From: JABDLO01 sp035327565 | GTDB lineage: Bacteria; Bacteroidota; Bacteroidia; Chitinophagales; Saprospiraceae | Reading direction: 5' to 3' | Length of the DNA: 64,000 bases | Assembly (NCBI GenBank): GCA_035327565.1 | Contig: DAOLDB010000018.1 | Span: forward strand, 1 to 64,000 | Part shown: piece by piece, positions 25,679 through 34,936 of the stretch | How the letters are laid out: each line of letters opens with the position of its first letter | Numbering within the stretch: the stretch's first letter is position 1 | The notes under the pieces: model-generated | The model's input: the letters and a program-made list of their open reading frames with translations, nothing else | Databases searched by the model: none | Told to the model about the DNA's origin: nothing | Position numbers and translations under genes: made by a program

Positions 25679-26742
25679 GGTTGAGATTTTACAATTAAAA
25701 TTTTTGAATTTTCGTTGAGGAATGCACTGTTGCTTACAATGATTTCCTCAACATTCTCCAGACCGGAGGATATGACTACTTTTTCCTCATCAAAAAATCC
25801 TATAAGTACAGGAATTTTCTTTACCCAACTATTTTCAAAAGGGACAAAGACAAAACCTGTCTTTCCGTTGGCTTCAATCAACGCATCATGAGGTATGGTA
25901 TGGTACATTTGAATGTTTCCGGTTTCGATACTTGCTTTTCCAAACATACCCACAGCCGGTTTTTCTGAGAGGATTTCCATTCTGAGTTCTATTGTAAATG
26001 AGCCTGAATACGGATCTGCCGCCTGGTTTTTTCTGGATACAGAAGCTGAAAATGTCCTTTTCGGGTAAGCATCCAAAGTAACAGTAGCCTTCATGCCGAC
26101 TTGGATTTGTGCCCATTCTTTGTCAGTGACTCCCACCTTCAGTACCCATGACGAATTGCCTGATGTTTCATTGATGATCAATACAGGCATACCTCCTCCT
26201 ATTATCTCCCCTTCCTGTGCCAGCTTTTTAGCCACAAAGCCGTCACCTGAAGCCTTGATTGTGGTGTATTGACGGTTAAAAGTAACTGCCTCGACAGCCT
26301 GACGTGCTATGTCAAGAGCAGTTTGAGCATTTTCCCATTGCTCTTTGGTGGCAACACTATCTCTCAAGAGGTTGTCTGCTCTCGTAAAATCACGCTGTGC
26401 TTTTTCCAAACCCAGGTTTGCTTGCATCCACTGAGTTTCAATTTCCTTGGTTTTAAGCTGTGCTAATATTTGGCCTTTTTTAAAGAATTGACCTTCCCTA
26501 ACAAATATTCTCTCTATGATTCCACCGATTTTAAATGCATAGCGTACTTCATTTTCTGTAGCAACTACACCGGTGGCCTGGATGTTTTTATGTATGGGTA
26601 TGGTGGATACCCGTTCAATGGTGACCGAAATGGTTTCCTGTCCATTCAATTCAGGTTTTCCGTTTGTTTCTTTTCGGAGACAAGATGTACCGATGGATGT
26701 AAAAATCAACAGAAGAATAGTCAAAGTGTGATATTTATTCAT
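25675..26742 (-). CDS. RND efflux periplasmic adaptor (membrane fusion protein), lipoprotein
   Basis: 355 residues from the ATG at 26742; the frame extends upstream by 27 residues that overlap the tolC gene and lack a signal, so this start is chosen. Residues 1-21 form a signal peptide ending in TSIGTSC, a likely lipidation site. The HlyD/AcrA domains follow: biotinyl-lipoyl half (GGIIERIFVREGQFFKKGQI), helical hairpin (about 90-150), second lipoyl half (TTIKASGDGFVAKKLAQEGE), beta-barrel and C-terminal domain. It links the RND permease to the TolC-like channel encoded by the upstream gene. Confidence 0.9.
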   Translation of the reverse strand: MNKYHTLTILLLIFTSIGTSCLRKETNGKPELNGQETISVTIERVSTIPIHKNIQATGVVATENEVRYAFKIGGIIERIFVREGQFFKKGQILAQLKTKEIETQWMQANLGLEKAQRDFTRADNLLRDSVATKEQWENAQTALDIARQAVEAVTFNRQYTTIKASGDGFVAKKLAQEGEIIGGGMPVLIINETSGNSSWVLKVGVTDKEWAQIQVGMKATVTLDAYPKRTFSASVSRKNQAADPYSGSFTIELRMEILSEKPAVGMFGKASIETGNIQMYHTIPHDALIEANGKTGFVFVPFENSWVKKIPVLIGFFDEEKVVISSGLENVEEIIVSNSAFLNENSKILIVKSQP

Positions 26743-26752
26743 GAGATGGGTA

Positions 26753-28102
26753 TTATTTGAAAGAATAAATAGGATAGGCTCGCAGCAAATATTCAATTTC
26801 AGCTGCTTTGCTCCATGTGTCAAAAAGTGATAAATTGGTTTCCATTTTTATGTTGAATAATTGGGTTTGAGCATCCAGTAGTTCGATAAAAAGGATTTTA
26901 CCTTCTTTGTACATCCTCGTCATATCATTGAGGTACTTCTCCGCTGCTATTTTCTGAGAAGCATGAGCCTCATAAGTCGATAAGGAGGATTGGTAGGTAT
27001 GCCAAGCGGAGATGAGCTGGATGGTCATTATTTCTTCGGTCTGCAAAATTTGTGTTTGCAGGATTTGATCATCCAGTTGGGCTTGTTTGATTTTGTGATT
27101 ATTTTTATTTGAATTAAAAAGATTCCATTCTACACCAATCCCGAAAAAGTAGTAAAAACTATTCCTGCTTACTTCAAAATCAAAACCCTGTGAACCCAGG
27201 TCGAGAAATGCATTAATTCTTGGTAGCTTCAATGATTTCTGGATGGAAATGACTTCGTTATTAATATCTTTGGAAAGTCTCAGCTGCTTTAATTCTTCCC
27301 GGTGATCCAGAAATTCCGGATTAAAATAGGAGGTATTGGGAATCTCAGTGAAGTTATCTTCTTCGATGGGGGCATCTCTTTCACGATGGATCAGGAAATT
27401 AAAATATGCAGCGGCATGATACTTCTTCTGTTTCGCCACTTCAAGAAGTGAGTTGATTTTTACAATTTCGTTTTCACTTCTTATTAATGAGGTGCGGTTT
27501 ATTTTATCATTTTTAAATAGTGAAGTGTTGATTCGAAGGTTTTCTTCTGCCAACTCCAATGCATTCTCGTAAATTTTTACTGACTCTAACCCCTGAAGGT
27601 ATTGAAAATAACCCACTTTGATATTTCTTGCCAGTTCGTGATATGCTTGTTCTGTCAGAAGTTTTGAAATTTCCACTTGTTTATTTCGGATGTTCTTTTC
27701 ATGTTTGATTTCCGGATAATATATTGGATAAGAAGTGCGAATACGGGTATCGTAAAAATTATGAGGATTAAGCAAAATCCTTTCATTTTGGAGCATCGGA
27801 AATTCATCACTGCCCACAATCTGATTGAGGGTTGAGAATACAGGATTTAAAAGGTCTCCTGCAGGAAAATCGACTGTTCTTCCCCCTCCAGCTAAAAAAT
27901 AATTGGTCAGGAAATCTACTGATGGGTAGTTTGCACTTTTAGCCTCTTCAACTGCGTATAATGCTTTTTCTGTTTTCCATTGCAACCCTTTGAGTTGATG
28001 GCTGCCCAGAATTCCCATTTCAATGTATGAATCCAATATGGATTTGTATCCTTGTGATAATCCGGCTACCGGTAATATGAGAGCGATTAATATCCATTTC
28101 AT
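26753..28102 (-). CDS. TolC-like outer-membrane efflux protein
   Basis: 449 residues with a signal peptide (about 1-16) and two long alpha-hairpin halves typical of OEP family channels (KVGYFQYLQGLESVKIYENA, and the C-terminal LISAWHTYQSSLSTYEAHAS). It forms the outer-membrane exit duct for the RND system. Ten bases separate it from the MFP gene. Upstream is a TGAACnnnGTTCA operator in a weak promoter, which suggests an internal regulated start besides read-through from tetR. Confidence 0.9.
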   Translation of the reverse strand: MKWILIALILPVAGLSQGYKSILDSYIEMGILGSHQLKGLQWKTEKALYAVEEAKSANYPSVDFLTNYFLAGGGRTVDFPAGDLLNPVFSTLNQIVGSDEFPMLQNERILLNPHNFYDTRIRTSYPIYYPEIKHEKNIRNKQVEISKLLTEQAYHELARNIKVGYFQYLQGLESVKIYENALELAEENLRINTSLFKNDKINRTSLIRSENEIVKINSLLEVAKQKKYHAAAYFNFLIHRERDAPIEEDNFTEIPNTSYFNPEFLDHREELKQLRLSKDINNEVISIQKSLKLPRINAFLDLGSQGFDFEVSRNSFYYFFGIGVEWNLFNSNKNNHKIKQAQLDDQILQTQILQTEEIMTIQLISAWHTYQSSLSTYEAHASQKIAAEKYLNDMTRMYKEGKILFIELLDAQTQLFNIKMETNLSLFDTWSKAAEIEYLLRAYPIYSFK

Positions 28103-28119
28103 TGATCTGCGTTTAATTA

Positions 28120-28134
28120 ATGAACAGTGTTCAT
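28120..28134 (-). promoter_or_regulatory. TetR operator copy 2 before tolC
   Basis: ATGAAC-AGT-GTTCAT is a perfect inverted repeat with 6-base arms, 17 bases before the tolC ATG. It shares TGAACnnnGTTCA with the site in the tetR promoter at 28794-28806, and both are directly followed by TTCATTA-type sequence where the -7 element would sit. Confidence 0.75.
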
Positions 28135-28151
28135 GCTATTACAAAAAAAAT

Positions 28152-28766
28152 TTAATTATCTAAAATTTTTATGAATGTTTCATATGCATTTTCTACAATT
28201 TTATCCGGATCGGAGAATTCGACACGTTGAGTTCTTTCCCGAATATGTAATGAGCACATACCATGCACAGCACTCCAAATCAAAAATGCCAATGCTTCGG
28301 GATTATGACCACTGAAATGCCCATGTTTTATACATTCATTGACTGTAGACATTAGTAAATTGAAAGTCGCTTTTCCTTCATCCCAATGTTCATCCTCCGT
28401 ATCGTCTAGGCATTCCATAGGTGCTTTCAAATTGAACATCAGGTCATACATGTCCTGATTTTCCATAGCAAATTTAATATAAACTCGCCCCATAGCTTTC
28501 AATCTTTCCATGGGTGCACTCACATTGAATAATACCCTTATTTCATTGCCCAATTGAAGGAATCCCTGTGAATGAAGAGCATGCAGTATTTCATTTTTAT
28601 CTTTGTAATAGACATACACAGTCCCTATACTGTAATGTATTTCATCAGCAATATTTCGAATAGTGGTTTGTTCAATTCCTTTCTCAATAAAAAGGCGGCG
28701 CGCTCCTTCCAGAATCAAAGCTTTGAGATTTTCTTTCTCTTTCGCCTTCCTCTCTTGTGTTTTCAT
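28152..28766 (-). CDS. TetR/AcrR-family transcriptional regulator
   Basis: 204 residues. The N-terminal HTH domain (about 12-58) reads ALILEGARRLFIEKGIEQTT, IRNIADEIHYSIGTVYVYYK and DKNEILHALHS, a textbook TetR signature; the C-terminal ligand domain includes many hydrophobic and aromatic residues. It heads the efflux operon and its own promoter carries an operator that recurs before tolC, so it most likely represses both. The inducer is unknown but would be expected to be a pump substrate. Confidence 0.93.
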   Translation of the reverse strand: MKTQERKAKEKENLKALILEGARRLFIEKGIEQTTIRNIADEIHYSIGTVYVYYKDKNEILHALHSQGFLQLGNEIRVLFNVSAPMERLKAMGRVYIKFAMENQDMYDLMFNLKAPMECLDDTEDEHWDEGKATFNLLMSTVNECIKHGHFSGHNPEALAFLIWSAVHGMCSLHIRERTQRVEFSDPDKIVENAYETFIKILDN

Positions 28767-28784
28767 TTTTTACATATTGAAGTA

Positions 28785-28815
28785 CAAATATAATGAACGT
28801 AGTTCAATAAGTCAA
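28785..28815 (-). promoter_or_regulatory. tetR promoter with operator copy 1
   Basis: On the minus strand, TTG (28815-28813) and TATATTTG (28792-28785) have a 20-base spacer, the Bacteroidota -33/-7 pattern. The inverted repeat TGAAC-GTA-GTTCA (28794-28806) fills the spacer next to the -7 box. This is the same layout as the MarR-like promoter at 8124-8154. Confidence 0.8.
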
Positions 28816-29168
28816 TAGTGATAACAATAATATTTAAAAAAGTATTTAAAAATTTAGTATAGTTCAATAGCTATTGAATGTGTTTATTCAAATTAACTTT
28901 TGAATTTAGTTGAAGTGGAATACCTGGGATGGGTTAGTTTTTCTTTTTCAAAATTAAATAACACGGGTTGTTAACCTAAGGAATTATTAATTGGTCTGAT
29001 GTAATTTGTCGTTTTTTTTTCAAAAACCATAAGTTGTAACAATGGGTGTTTTTTCAAATAGTTTTCTGTATTGCATAGTATTTCAAATTTCCACAATTAA
29101 AAATTAAGTATTTTTGTGGTGATTTTTACCGTAAGGTATTTACATATAAAATGAATATCGATTGATTA
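28816..29168. other. 353-bp gap with a 16-bp perfect palindrome
   Basis: The spacer between the divergent tetR and 29169 genes. TTCAATAG-CTATTGAA at 28863-28878 is a perfect 16-base palindrome about 50 bases upstream of the tetR -33 box. A + strand TATTTTTG at 29109-29116 fits the -7 element for the 29169 gene, but no TTG lies at the right distance. The rest is AT-rich with nothing recognised. Confidence 0.5.
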
Positions 29169-29687
29169 ATGAACACCCATCCAATTTCCTGGGCTGTGTT
29201 TTTGTCATATTTTCCAACCATTGAGTTGCCTGTTACTTTGAATGAAGAGACTTTAGATGTATTCAGCCGTGAGAATAAAGTTTTACCTGCAGCAGCCATC
29301 AGTCATTTTATATTACAATGGGAAGGAAACCATGATGACGGCATGACAGAATACATCCCTTGTTTTGCATTACCTGCAGCAGAAGAATTTACCGGATTGG
29401 TATATTGGAAAGGAGGCATTGCAAAATATGAATTTATTCTCGTAACCATTGGTAAAGACGGCCGGTTGATTTCCAGAAAATCTTTGGCCAGCACACAATT
29501 TAATTCTAAATCAATACGCAAATCTGTAGCCATGATCGATGAGGATCTGATTGTACATATTATGGCCGGAGCTTTATCGGACGATAAAGATTATGAAGCT
29601 TCTTCAAGCCGCGCATTCTGTATGGAAATTCTTTCTTCCGGAGATGTACTTTTTACCATGGACGAAGCAGGTTATTCTGAGAATTAG
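29169..29687 (+). CDS. hypothetical cytoplasmic protein
   Basis: 172 residues, family not recognised. No signal peptide or membrane helix. Composition is ordinary and codon use matches the neighbours, so it looks like a real gene. It has a W-x-x-x-L-S-Y-F-P-T opening, a central AVSHF-like/WKGGIAKYEFIL segment of alternating strands and a C-terminal acidic part (SDDKDYEASSSR). It probably has a beta-rich fold. A -7-like box sits about 55 bases upstream. It is convergent with the TonB receptor gene, 26 bases apart. Confidence 0.6.
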   Translation: MNTHPISWAVFLSYFPTIELPVTLNEETLDVFSRENKVLPAAAISHFILQWEGNHDDGMTEYIPCFALPAAEEFTGLVYWKGGIAKYEFILVTIGKDGRLISRKSLASTQFNSKSIRKSVAMIDEDLIVHIMAGALSDDKDYEASSSRAFCMEILSSGDVLFTMDEAGYSEN

Positions 29688-29713
29688 TATACATTATCTC
29701 CATTTCTATAGAA

Positions 29714-32134
29714 TCAAAAATTCACGTTTAAAGAGATCATAAAATTCCTTCCCGGTGCGACCAATCCTGAACTGTAAGGTCTGTATCGTTGATCTGTTAA
29801 ATTTTCTACACCTGAAGTCAGAGAAAAGTGCTCATTGATCTTACACAAGGCTTTAAAGTTTAAAGTATACCATCCCGGTGAAAAAGGATTACCATCAGGA
29901 TCTATGGCATAGATGGCCGGTTTCTGTCTTTCTTCTTCGTTGAGGTTGGCAAAGCTTACGCCAGCACTATACATTGCATACCACTGCAAATATATTTGGT
30001 CGATTTGCAGGGACAACCGGGTAGTACCAAAAGCGGGTGCTGCATGTCTGGAGCGACTGATTTCACCATTTTCTAGCTCTTCTTTGCCCAGTTGATAATT
30101 GTACTTGGAAAGTATACTGAACCCTGCGGGCAGTTTGAATTCTATTCCCGCATTAAACCCATAAACCGTTCCGAAAGCTGCATTTTGAATGGCAAAAACC
30201 TGACTCAACTCACCATTAAATATTATACTGTCCTGGCCATTTACCTGAAATGTTCGTCGTACCATAGCATTGCTGAGATATGTATAAAATCCATTTACAT
30301 CTATTTTTACATTGTCTCCAAATACTTTTGAAATACCGAGCTCAGCATTATAGGCAAATTCTGCTTTTAAAGAAGTATTGGGTACAATAACTTCTCCACC
30401 TACAAAATCAAATATTTTTCCAATATCATCTACATTGGGCGCCCGGAATCCTGTACTTCCGTTCATACTGATTTTCCAGGTATTTGCAGGCCTGAAGACC
30501 ACACCCAGGCTGGCATTCGTGGCTGAGTTTTGGATTTCGGAACTTGTAAAATCAAATGGAAAAAATTGTAAATGGCGGGTAAAATCGGATTGAATATTGA
30601 AAGTACTGAAACGGGTTCCTGCTTGTATTAAAAAGTAATTGGACACGTGATATTGGTAATTGAGATAAAGAGAAAAACTCGACCAGGTCGATTGGGGGTA
30701 TCGGTCGGGTACAGGAATATTGCTGCCATCTCTGATGTCTACAGCAGATCCCTTGGAGACCACATCATTCAGTACATATTCGGTACCATAATAGAACCAA
30801 TGTTTATGGAGGATCTTTTCAAAGTCAATATTGACTGAATAGGCCTGAACCTGTTCAATGTTTGTTCGTAATCTGAATCTTTGTCCTCCAGAGAAATTTC
30901 TGTCGAACCGGCTTTCTTCAAAATACTGATGAGCCAGCCGGATACCCATCCTGTCATAAACTACACCTGGATTGCTATGGGATATAAATAGATTGTTCAT
31001 CATCCAGATTTGAGGGCCGTAATTCCATACCGCTGACCGTGGGAGACCATTGGGTAAAACTTCGATCAGGCGATCATATCTTGAAAATTCTGTAGTTTCA
31101 GAATAATGAAATCCGTAATGGAATTCAAATTGTTCATTAGGTACAAAGCTGATTTTTTGCATCAGATTCATCTGTGCGTATGCTGTAGGATTTTGTACCA
31201 TGGGTTCAGGATTTTCAACAATTTTGTCTTCATTGTCTATTCTTTTTATATAATACCGTTTGAGATATTCATCCGGTCCATGTTTGCCCATTCGCAGATC
31301 CCCAAACCGAGAAAATGAAAGGCCGGTCGCTGATGCCCACTTTTCTCCCCCAACCTTGATGTTAAAATGATGCGAAAGTTCATTATTAGCAGAAGAATAA
31401 CGGCTCGCTGCTTTTCCCGAAATCAAAGGGGTGTCCGACATAGAAAACTCAGGTTTCAATGTCTGAAAGCTCATTACACCTCCTATCGCATCACTTCCGT
31501 AAATAATGGAACCCGGACCGAAAAATACTTCTGTGCTTTCTATGGACAAGGGATCTATAGAAATAACATTTTGGATGTTTCCTGATCTGAATATGGCTGA
31601 GTTCATACGCACCCCATCAACAGTATATAAAAGCCTGTTGGTTGAAAATCCTCTGATCATCGGGCTTCCCCCTCCTTGCTGACTTTTTTGGATGAAAACT
31701 TCCCCTGAGGAACCTAATAAATCCGCAGCAGTCTGTGGACTGTATAATGCCTGATCCCTCGATGATATAACAGCTATTTTGGAAGGAATATTTCTGGATG
31801 CCTGGCTCCAGCGAGTTGCTGATACCACTATTTCATCGAATAAAGTGGCAGTAGGAGTTAAAAATATTTGAAAATTCGATTCTTCCATTTCGGCATAGCT
31901 TATTGTCATGGTTTTGTAACCCAACATCCTTATCGATATCTTCAAAGCCCCCTGAAAGGATGTAATATCCGCCTCTCCATTGGAATCTGTGCTAACTATA
32001 TTTTTATTTTTATCACTCAGCAGAATGACCAGTTCGATGGGCTCACCGGTCTCCAGGTTTCTTATGGTTGCGATTTGGGAGAAGGAATATCCTGATATAG
32101 CCATGAGAAATCCAACTATAATTAATGATTTCAT
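29714..32134 (-). CDS. TonB-dependent outer-membrane receptor with carboxypeptidase-regulatory-like N-terminal domain
   Basis: 806 residues. Signal peptide 1-19, a CarboxypepD_reg-like domain (about 20-95), then the plug domain (SQASRNIPSKIAVISSRDQA through FFGPGSIIYGSDAIGGVMSF) and a 22-strand barrel ending in an aromatic-terminated strand (NFMISLNVNF). It imports a ligand, possibly metal chelate or other nutrient, using the TonB-ExbBD system; there is no SusD partner, so it is not a PUL-type transporter. Its promoter region has two inverted repeats. Confidence 0.92.
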   Translation of the reverse strand: MKSLIIVGFLMAISGYSFSQIATIRNLETGEPIELVILLSDKNKNIVSTDSNGEADITSFQGALKISIRMLGYKTMTISYAEMEESNFQIFLTPTATLFDEIVVSATRWSQASRNIPSKIAVISSRDQALYSPQTAADLLGSSGEVFIQKSQQGGGSPMIRGFSTNRLLYTVDGVRMNSAIFRSGNIQNVISIDPLSIESTEVFFGPGSIIYGSDAIGGVMSFQTLKPEFSMSDTPLISGKAASRYSSANNELSHHFNIKVGGEKWASATGLSFSRFGDLRMGKHGPDEYLKRYYIKRIDNEDKIVENPEPMVQNPTAYAQMNLMQKISFVPNEQFEFHYGFHYSETTEFSRYDRLIEVLPNGLPRSAVWNYGPQIWMMNNLFISHSNPGVVYDRMGIRLAHQYFEESRFDRNFSGGQRFRLRTNIEQVQAYSVNIDFEKILHKHWFYYGTEYVLNDVVSKGSAVDIRDGSNIPVPDRYPQSTWSSFSLYLNYQYHVSNYFLIQAGTRFSTFNIQSDFTRHLQFFPFDFTSSEIQNSATNASLGVVFRPANTWKISMNGSTGFRAPNVDDIGKIFDFVGGEVIVPNTSLKAEFAYNAELGISKVFGDNVKIDVNGFYTYLSNAMVRRTFQVNGQDSIIFNGELSQVFAIQNAAFGTVYGFNAGIEFKLPAGFSILSKYNYQLGKEELENGEISRSRHAAPAFGTTRLSLQIDQIYLQWYAMYSAGVSFANLNEEERQKPAIYAIDPDGNPFSPGWYTLNFKALCKINEHFSLTSGVENLTDQRYRPYSSGLVAPGRNFMISLNVNF

Positions 32135-32145
32135 GTATTTGTATT

Positions 32146-32217
32146 AACCGTGACGGTTTTATTTAAGGATTCAATATTCTAAGGTCAATTACTTGCTAGA
32201 GTAAGTGATGCTAGCAA
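32146..32217 (-). promoter_or_regulatory. inverted repeats in the TonB-receptor promoter
   Basis: On the minus strand a TTG (32188-32186) is 20 bases from TAAATAAA (32165-32158), a weak -33/-7 pair. AACCGT-g-ACGGTT (32146-32158) overlaps the end of that box and the start site, 12 bases before the receptor ATG; TTGCTAG (32193-32199)/CTAGCAA (32211-32217) lies just upstream. Both could be operators, for example for a metal regulator (inference). The remaining 32218-32467 contains nothing recognisable. Confidence 0.5.
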
Positions 32218-32467
32218 ATCATACAATAGGAATTATCCTTCTGTAAGGCCCTTTATCAAGTTTGTTCAATCAATACTATTTAAACCTGGCTCAGTTAGAA
32301 GGAATATTAACAAGGTTGTGTCAATGGAATGAATAATTCCTGAATTGGAGTATTTATTCTTTTAAATTGAATAAAACTAAAGCAGTATCCATAATAAGTA
32401 TCTATAATGTTAATGAATAGATTCTTTTTGAAAATACAATAAAGAATACACCGGAAGCTTTTGGAAA

Positions 32468-33028
32468 TTATACATTCTTGGACACTCTAAGTATCCGGGC
32501 GAGTTCAGGAGGAGGGACAGGAGGTGAGCCTGAAAAAGAATTTATTGGATGGAAGGCAAAGAAGTAATTCACTTTCAATTCAATACAAAGGTTGTTAATC
32601 ACCAGATCTGCTTCAGCAAAGAACAGTGAGTTGAAAAATTGCAATAGCCTGAATTGACTGTCCCTGTTCATCGGATGCTTACCAGGTGAAAGCATCATAA
32701 TCTCTTTGAGCATTTTGTTAAGTTCAGTTTCTTCATGATCCCACCAACACCAATAATAAATGGTATCACCTACAATGCCGGAATCAACCACATCATACAT
32801 TTCACCCTGGTATTCAAACTCTTTGGAATGTTTCCAATGTAATTGAGAATGAGTCTGAGTACGATCAAATTTGAGTAAAACCAGTTCTTCTTTGTCGATG
32901 CCTTCTATGATTTTCCATTTAATTTCTTTTTTGATTTGCTTCTTTTGTAAATGAAGAAAACAGTAAGTAGCCACCACCGGCACTATAAAACAACAAAAAA
33001 GTAATATGACATATAGGCGTCGCTCCAA
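32468..33028 (-). CDS. hypothetical membrane-anchored protein
   Basis: 186 residues with one N-terminal transmembrane helix (about 5-25, LYVILLFCCFIVPVVATYCF) followed by a basic segment, so most of the chain lies on one side of the inner membrane. A tryptophan-rich patch (YYWCWWDHEE) precedes a helical region, and the C-terminus is proline-rich (GSPPVPPPEL). No family recognised. Its separation from the TonB receptor by 330 bases argues against a single operon, but it is on the same strand. Confidence 0.6.
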   Translation of the reverse strand: MERRLYVILLFCCFIVPVVATYCFLHLQKKQIKKEIKWKIIEGIDKEELVLLKFDRTQTHSQLHWKHSKEFEYQGEMYDVVDSGIVGDTIYYWCWWDHEETELNKMLKEIMMLSPGKHPMNRDSQFRLLQFFNSLFFAEADLVINNLCIELKVNYFFAFHPINSFSGSPPVPPPELARILRVSKNV

Positions 33029-33244
33029 TGCTGTCCAATTGAATACTGCAAATTAAATAATATTCGTTGAAAAAATAACATTCATAGCCCACATTACTTT
33101 TAATTGGCAGTAACGAACACTTTATGAAATTCCTTCAGTAATTTAATTACATTTAGCTTTTATTTGACAATCTGACCATTTGAACCACATTGGACCGCTT
33201 TTTATAAGTGGAATGAAAATGAATTCTTTCTCATTGATAAATTT

Positions 33245-33261
33245 ATGTACATACTGTACAT
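33245..33261. repeat. ATGTACA-TAC-TGTACAT palindrome before the KAS III gene
   Basis: Perfect 7-base arms around a 3-base centre, 21 bases before the ATG at 33283. Position suggests an operator for this gene. No TAnnTTTG box is visible nearby. Confidence 0.55.
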
Positions 33262-33282
33262 GAAAATGGATAACAATTTAAA

Positions 33283-34359
33283 ATGTCTGAAATGAATGTG
33301 GTGATCACCGGTACAGGAAAATGCATTCCTGAGAAAATTGTAACTAACAATGATTTTTTCCAGAGTAAATTTTATTCGGAGAAGGGTGAACTGATTGTGC
33401 AGAACCCTGGGCTGACCATTAAAAAATTTGAAGAGATCACAGGAATCCGGGAAAGAAGGTATGCGCAGGATGAGCTTCGGACTTCAGATCTTGCTACCAT
33501 TGCAGCGAGGGAGGCCATTGCAGATGCTGAGATTGACCCGGAAGCGCTGGATGGGATTTTTTTAGCCCATAATTTTGGTAATCTGGGTAAGGGGGAAATT
33601 CAAACCGACCAGGTACCCAGTATTGCTTCCAGAGTGAAATACAACCTTAGTATTGCCAACCCGGATTGTATTGCATTTGACCTTTTGTACGGATGCCCGG
33701 GATGGATACAAACGATGATTGTAGCCCATCATTACATTAAAGCCGGTGAAGGAAAAAAGTACCTGATCATTGGTGCGGAAACCCTATCACGCACCTTGGA
33801 TCCACATGACAGAGACTCAATGATTTTTGCCGATGGAGCAGGAGCAGCCGTTATTGAATCAAGAAATGGTGATACTCAATCAGGTATATTAAGCACAGCT
33901 TCCCAAACCTTTGCTAAGGAAGAAGCATACTACCTCACGTATGATCAATCCTACAATCGTGGGTATGGACTCCCTACGCGTTTTATAAAAATGGAAGGGC
34001 GTAAGATTTATGAATTCACATTAAATTACGTCCCTTTAGCGATGAAATCCTGCCTTGAGAAAGCAGGTTTAGAAATACATGACATTGATAAAATTTTACT
34101 TCATCAAGCCAATGAAAAAATGGATGAAGCCATCGTAAAAAGGTTTTATAAACTTTACCAAATGGATCCTCCGGAAGGGATCATGCCCATGAATATTCAT
34201 TTACTAGGTAACAGTTCTGTAGCTACCATACCAACATTGCTGGATCTGATATTAAAAAATGAATTGGATGGACACCACATCAGTCAGGGAGATGTGATCT
34301 TGATGGCTTCTGTAGGAGCAGGCATGAATATCAATGCAGTTACATACCGGTTCGAATAA
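33283..34359 (+). CDS. 3-oxoacyl-ACP synthase III family protein
   Basis: Thiolase-fold condensing enzyme of 358 residues. The catalytic triad can be read: C138 in LLYGCPGW, His in LLHQANEKMDE and Asn in LLGNSSVATIPT; the C-terminal GAGMNINAVTYRFE replaces the usual GGG loop with VGAG. It is longer than housekeeping FabH (about 320-330) because of an N-terminal insertion (FQSKFYSEKGELIVQNPG). This form occurs in Bacteroidota apart from the main fab genes, so it may act in a specialised pathway rather than primary fatty-acid initiation. Monocistronic; convergent with the next gene at a 1-base gap. Confidence 0.88.
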   Translation: MSEMNVVITGTGKCIPEKIVTNNDFFQSKFYSEKGELIVQNPGLTIKKFEEITGIRERRYAQDELRTSDLATIAAREAIADAEIDPEALDGIFLAHNFGNLGKGEIQTDQVPSIASRVKYNLSIANPDCIAFDLLYGCPGWIQTMIVAHHYIKAGEGKKYLIIGAETLSRTLDPHDRDSMIFADGAGAAVIESRNGDTQSGILSTASQTFAKEEAYYLTYDQSYNRGYGLPTRFIKMEGRKIYEFTLNYVPLAMKSCLEKAGLEIHDIDKILLHQANEKMDEAIVKRFYKLYQMDPPEGIMPMNIHLLGNSSVATIPTLLDLILKNELDGHHISQGDVILMASVGAGMNINAVTYRFE

Positions 34360-34360
34360 T

Positions 34361-34933
34361 TTAATCACCTAAACCAAATCGAACCATATATTCATTGGGT
34401 TGAATTTTTCTATTGCCTTCATATTTCCCTGGAACCTTCACATAAGTAAAAGTTTTTGTCATCACTTCTTCATTAGTAAAATAGACCAATAGGATGACCT
34501 CCTTCACTATTTTAAAATAAAGAACATCTTCTTTTTCGCTATCTTGTAGATCACTAAAGCATTTTTCATCCAATGGCGAAAGCAATGATATCCATAGGGC
34601 TTCTATATTAACTTGATTGTCTTTTATTAAGTCTTTCCATTGGGAATCCAGTTTTGTTAAACCTTCTTTCACCTTTTCTTTATCTTCTATCCGATAACAA
34701 TTTCCCAGGATAGCCAAAGCAACATCCGTATCATTTACAGCAAGAAATCCAGGATGTTTTTCAGTAGGAGGTAGCAAAAAATGTCCTATGGAGTTGATGA
34801 TTTTCTTAAAGCTTTCAAATTCCGAAATGCTTTGGGGTGTAGGTGTTGTACAGGATAAACCGAGTATATGAGATGCAACCAGGGATCCTCCCATTCCAGC
34901 CGCAAGCCAATATATTGCTTCACGTCTTTTCAT
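34361..34933 (-). CDS. gluconate 2-dehydrogenase subunit 3 family protein
   Basis: 190 residues. The N-terminus MKRREAIYWLAAGMGGSLVA is a twin-arginine-like signal with RR at residues 3-4, and a Cys follows (GLSCTT), so it may be exported and lipidated. The rest fits the GMC-partner small subunit (Gluconate_2-dh3) with helices around FKKIINSIGHFLLPPTEKHPG. It is the usual partner of the GMC flavoprotein encoded 3 bases upstream, helping export and assembly in this family. Confidence 0.82.
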   Translation of the reverse strand: MKRREAIYWLAAGMGGSLVASHILGLSCTTPTPQSISEFESFKKIINSIGHFLLPPTEKHPGFLAVNDTDVALAILGNCYRIEDKEKVKEGLTKLDSQWKDLIKDNQVNIEALWISLLSPLDEKCFSDLQDSEKEDVLYFKIVKEVILLVYFTNEEVMTKTFTYVKVPGKYEGNRKIQPNEYMVRFGLGD

Positions 34934-34936
34934 AGA

